From Rhizobiaceae bacterium (GTDB lineage Bacteria > Pseudomonadota > Alphaproteobacteria > Rhizobiales > Rhizobiaceae): DNA of 6,065 nucleotides. The notes beneath the pieces are model-generated. The model searched no databases, was not told the DNA's origin, and saw only the letters and a list, made by a program, of their open reading frames with translations. Every line of letters begins with the position of its first letter. Position 1 is the stretch's first letter. Where the stretch lies: positions 1 to 6,065 of the forward strand of contig JAJFMR010000193.1 of assembly GCA_020696915.1 (NCBI GenBank), given 5' to 3'. This document shows, in pieces, positions 6,054 through 6,065 of the stretch. Made by a program: the position numbers and the translations under genes.

Positions 6054-6065
6054 CACCGTGCACCC

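Overview
The window looks like chromosomal or megaplasmid DNA from a high-GC alphaproteobacterium, most likely of the order Hyphomicrobiales (Rhizobiales; a Mesorhizobium- or Phyllobacteriaceae-like organism). The grounds are the strong G/C bias at third codon positions, the style of the proteins, and an intergenic palindromic element (about 4172-4275) of a kind I remember as common in rhizobial genomes. No database search supports this placement.

Layout from left to right. A minus-strand gene cut by the window edge (1-366) encodes the N-terminal part of a choline/ethanolamine-kinase-like phosphotransferase. It is divergent from a plus-strand class I SAM-dependent methyltransferase (457-1089) across a 90-bp shared promoter region. 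The methyltransferase converges on a minus-strand block with only 21 bp between the two stop codons. Read in its own direction, that block is pncA (nicotinamidase, 6040-5441), a 179-bp gap, a periplasmic betaine-type solute-binding protein (5261-4296), a 127-bp gap filled largely by the palindromic repeat, a ProV-type ABC ATPase (4168-3143), 7 bp, and a double-length ProW-type permease (3135-1111).

The core of the window is a complete import system of the glycine betaine/proline betaine/choline class (ProU/OpuA type). The binding protein captures the ligand in the periplasm, one fused polypeptide supplies both membrane domains, and an ATPase with a shortened CBS tail powers transport. The exact substrate cannot be read from the sequence. 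The flanking genes handle small quaternary-amine or pyridine metabolites (choline-kinase-like enzyme, methyltransferase, nicotinamidase), but a shared pathway is only a hypothesis.

Most of this is ordinary housekeeping or osmolyte-related content. The two things most worth a second look are the tandem fusion of two diverged ProW domains, which align without gaps at a constant 317-residue offset, and the repeat element that sits inside the transporter operon and reaches to within a few bases of the ATPase start codon, apparently replacing its ribosome binding site. I see no CRISPR array, tRNA, rRNA, insertion sequence or phage gene.
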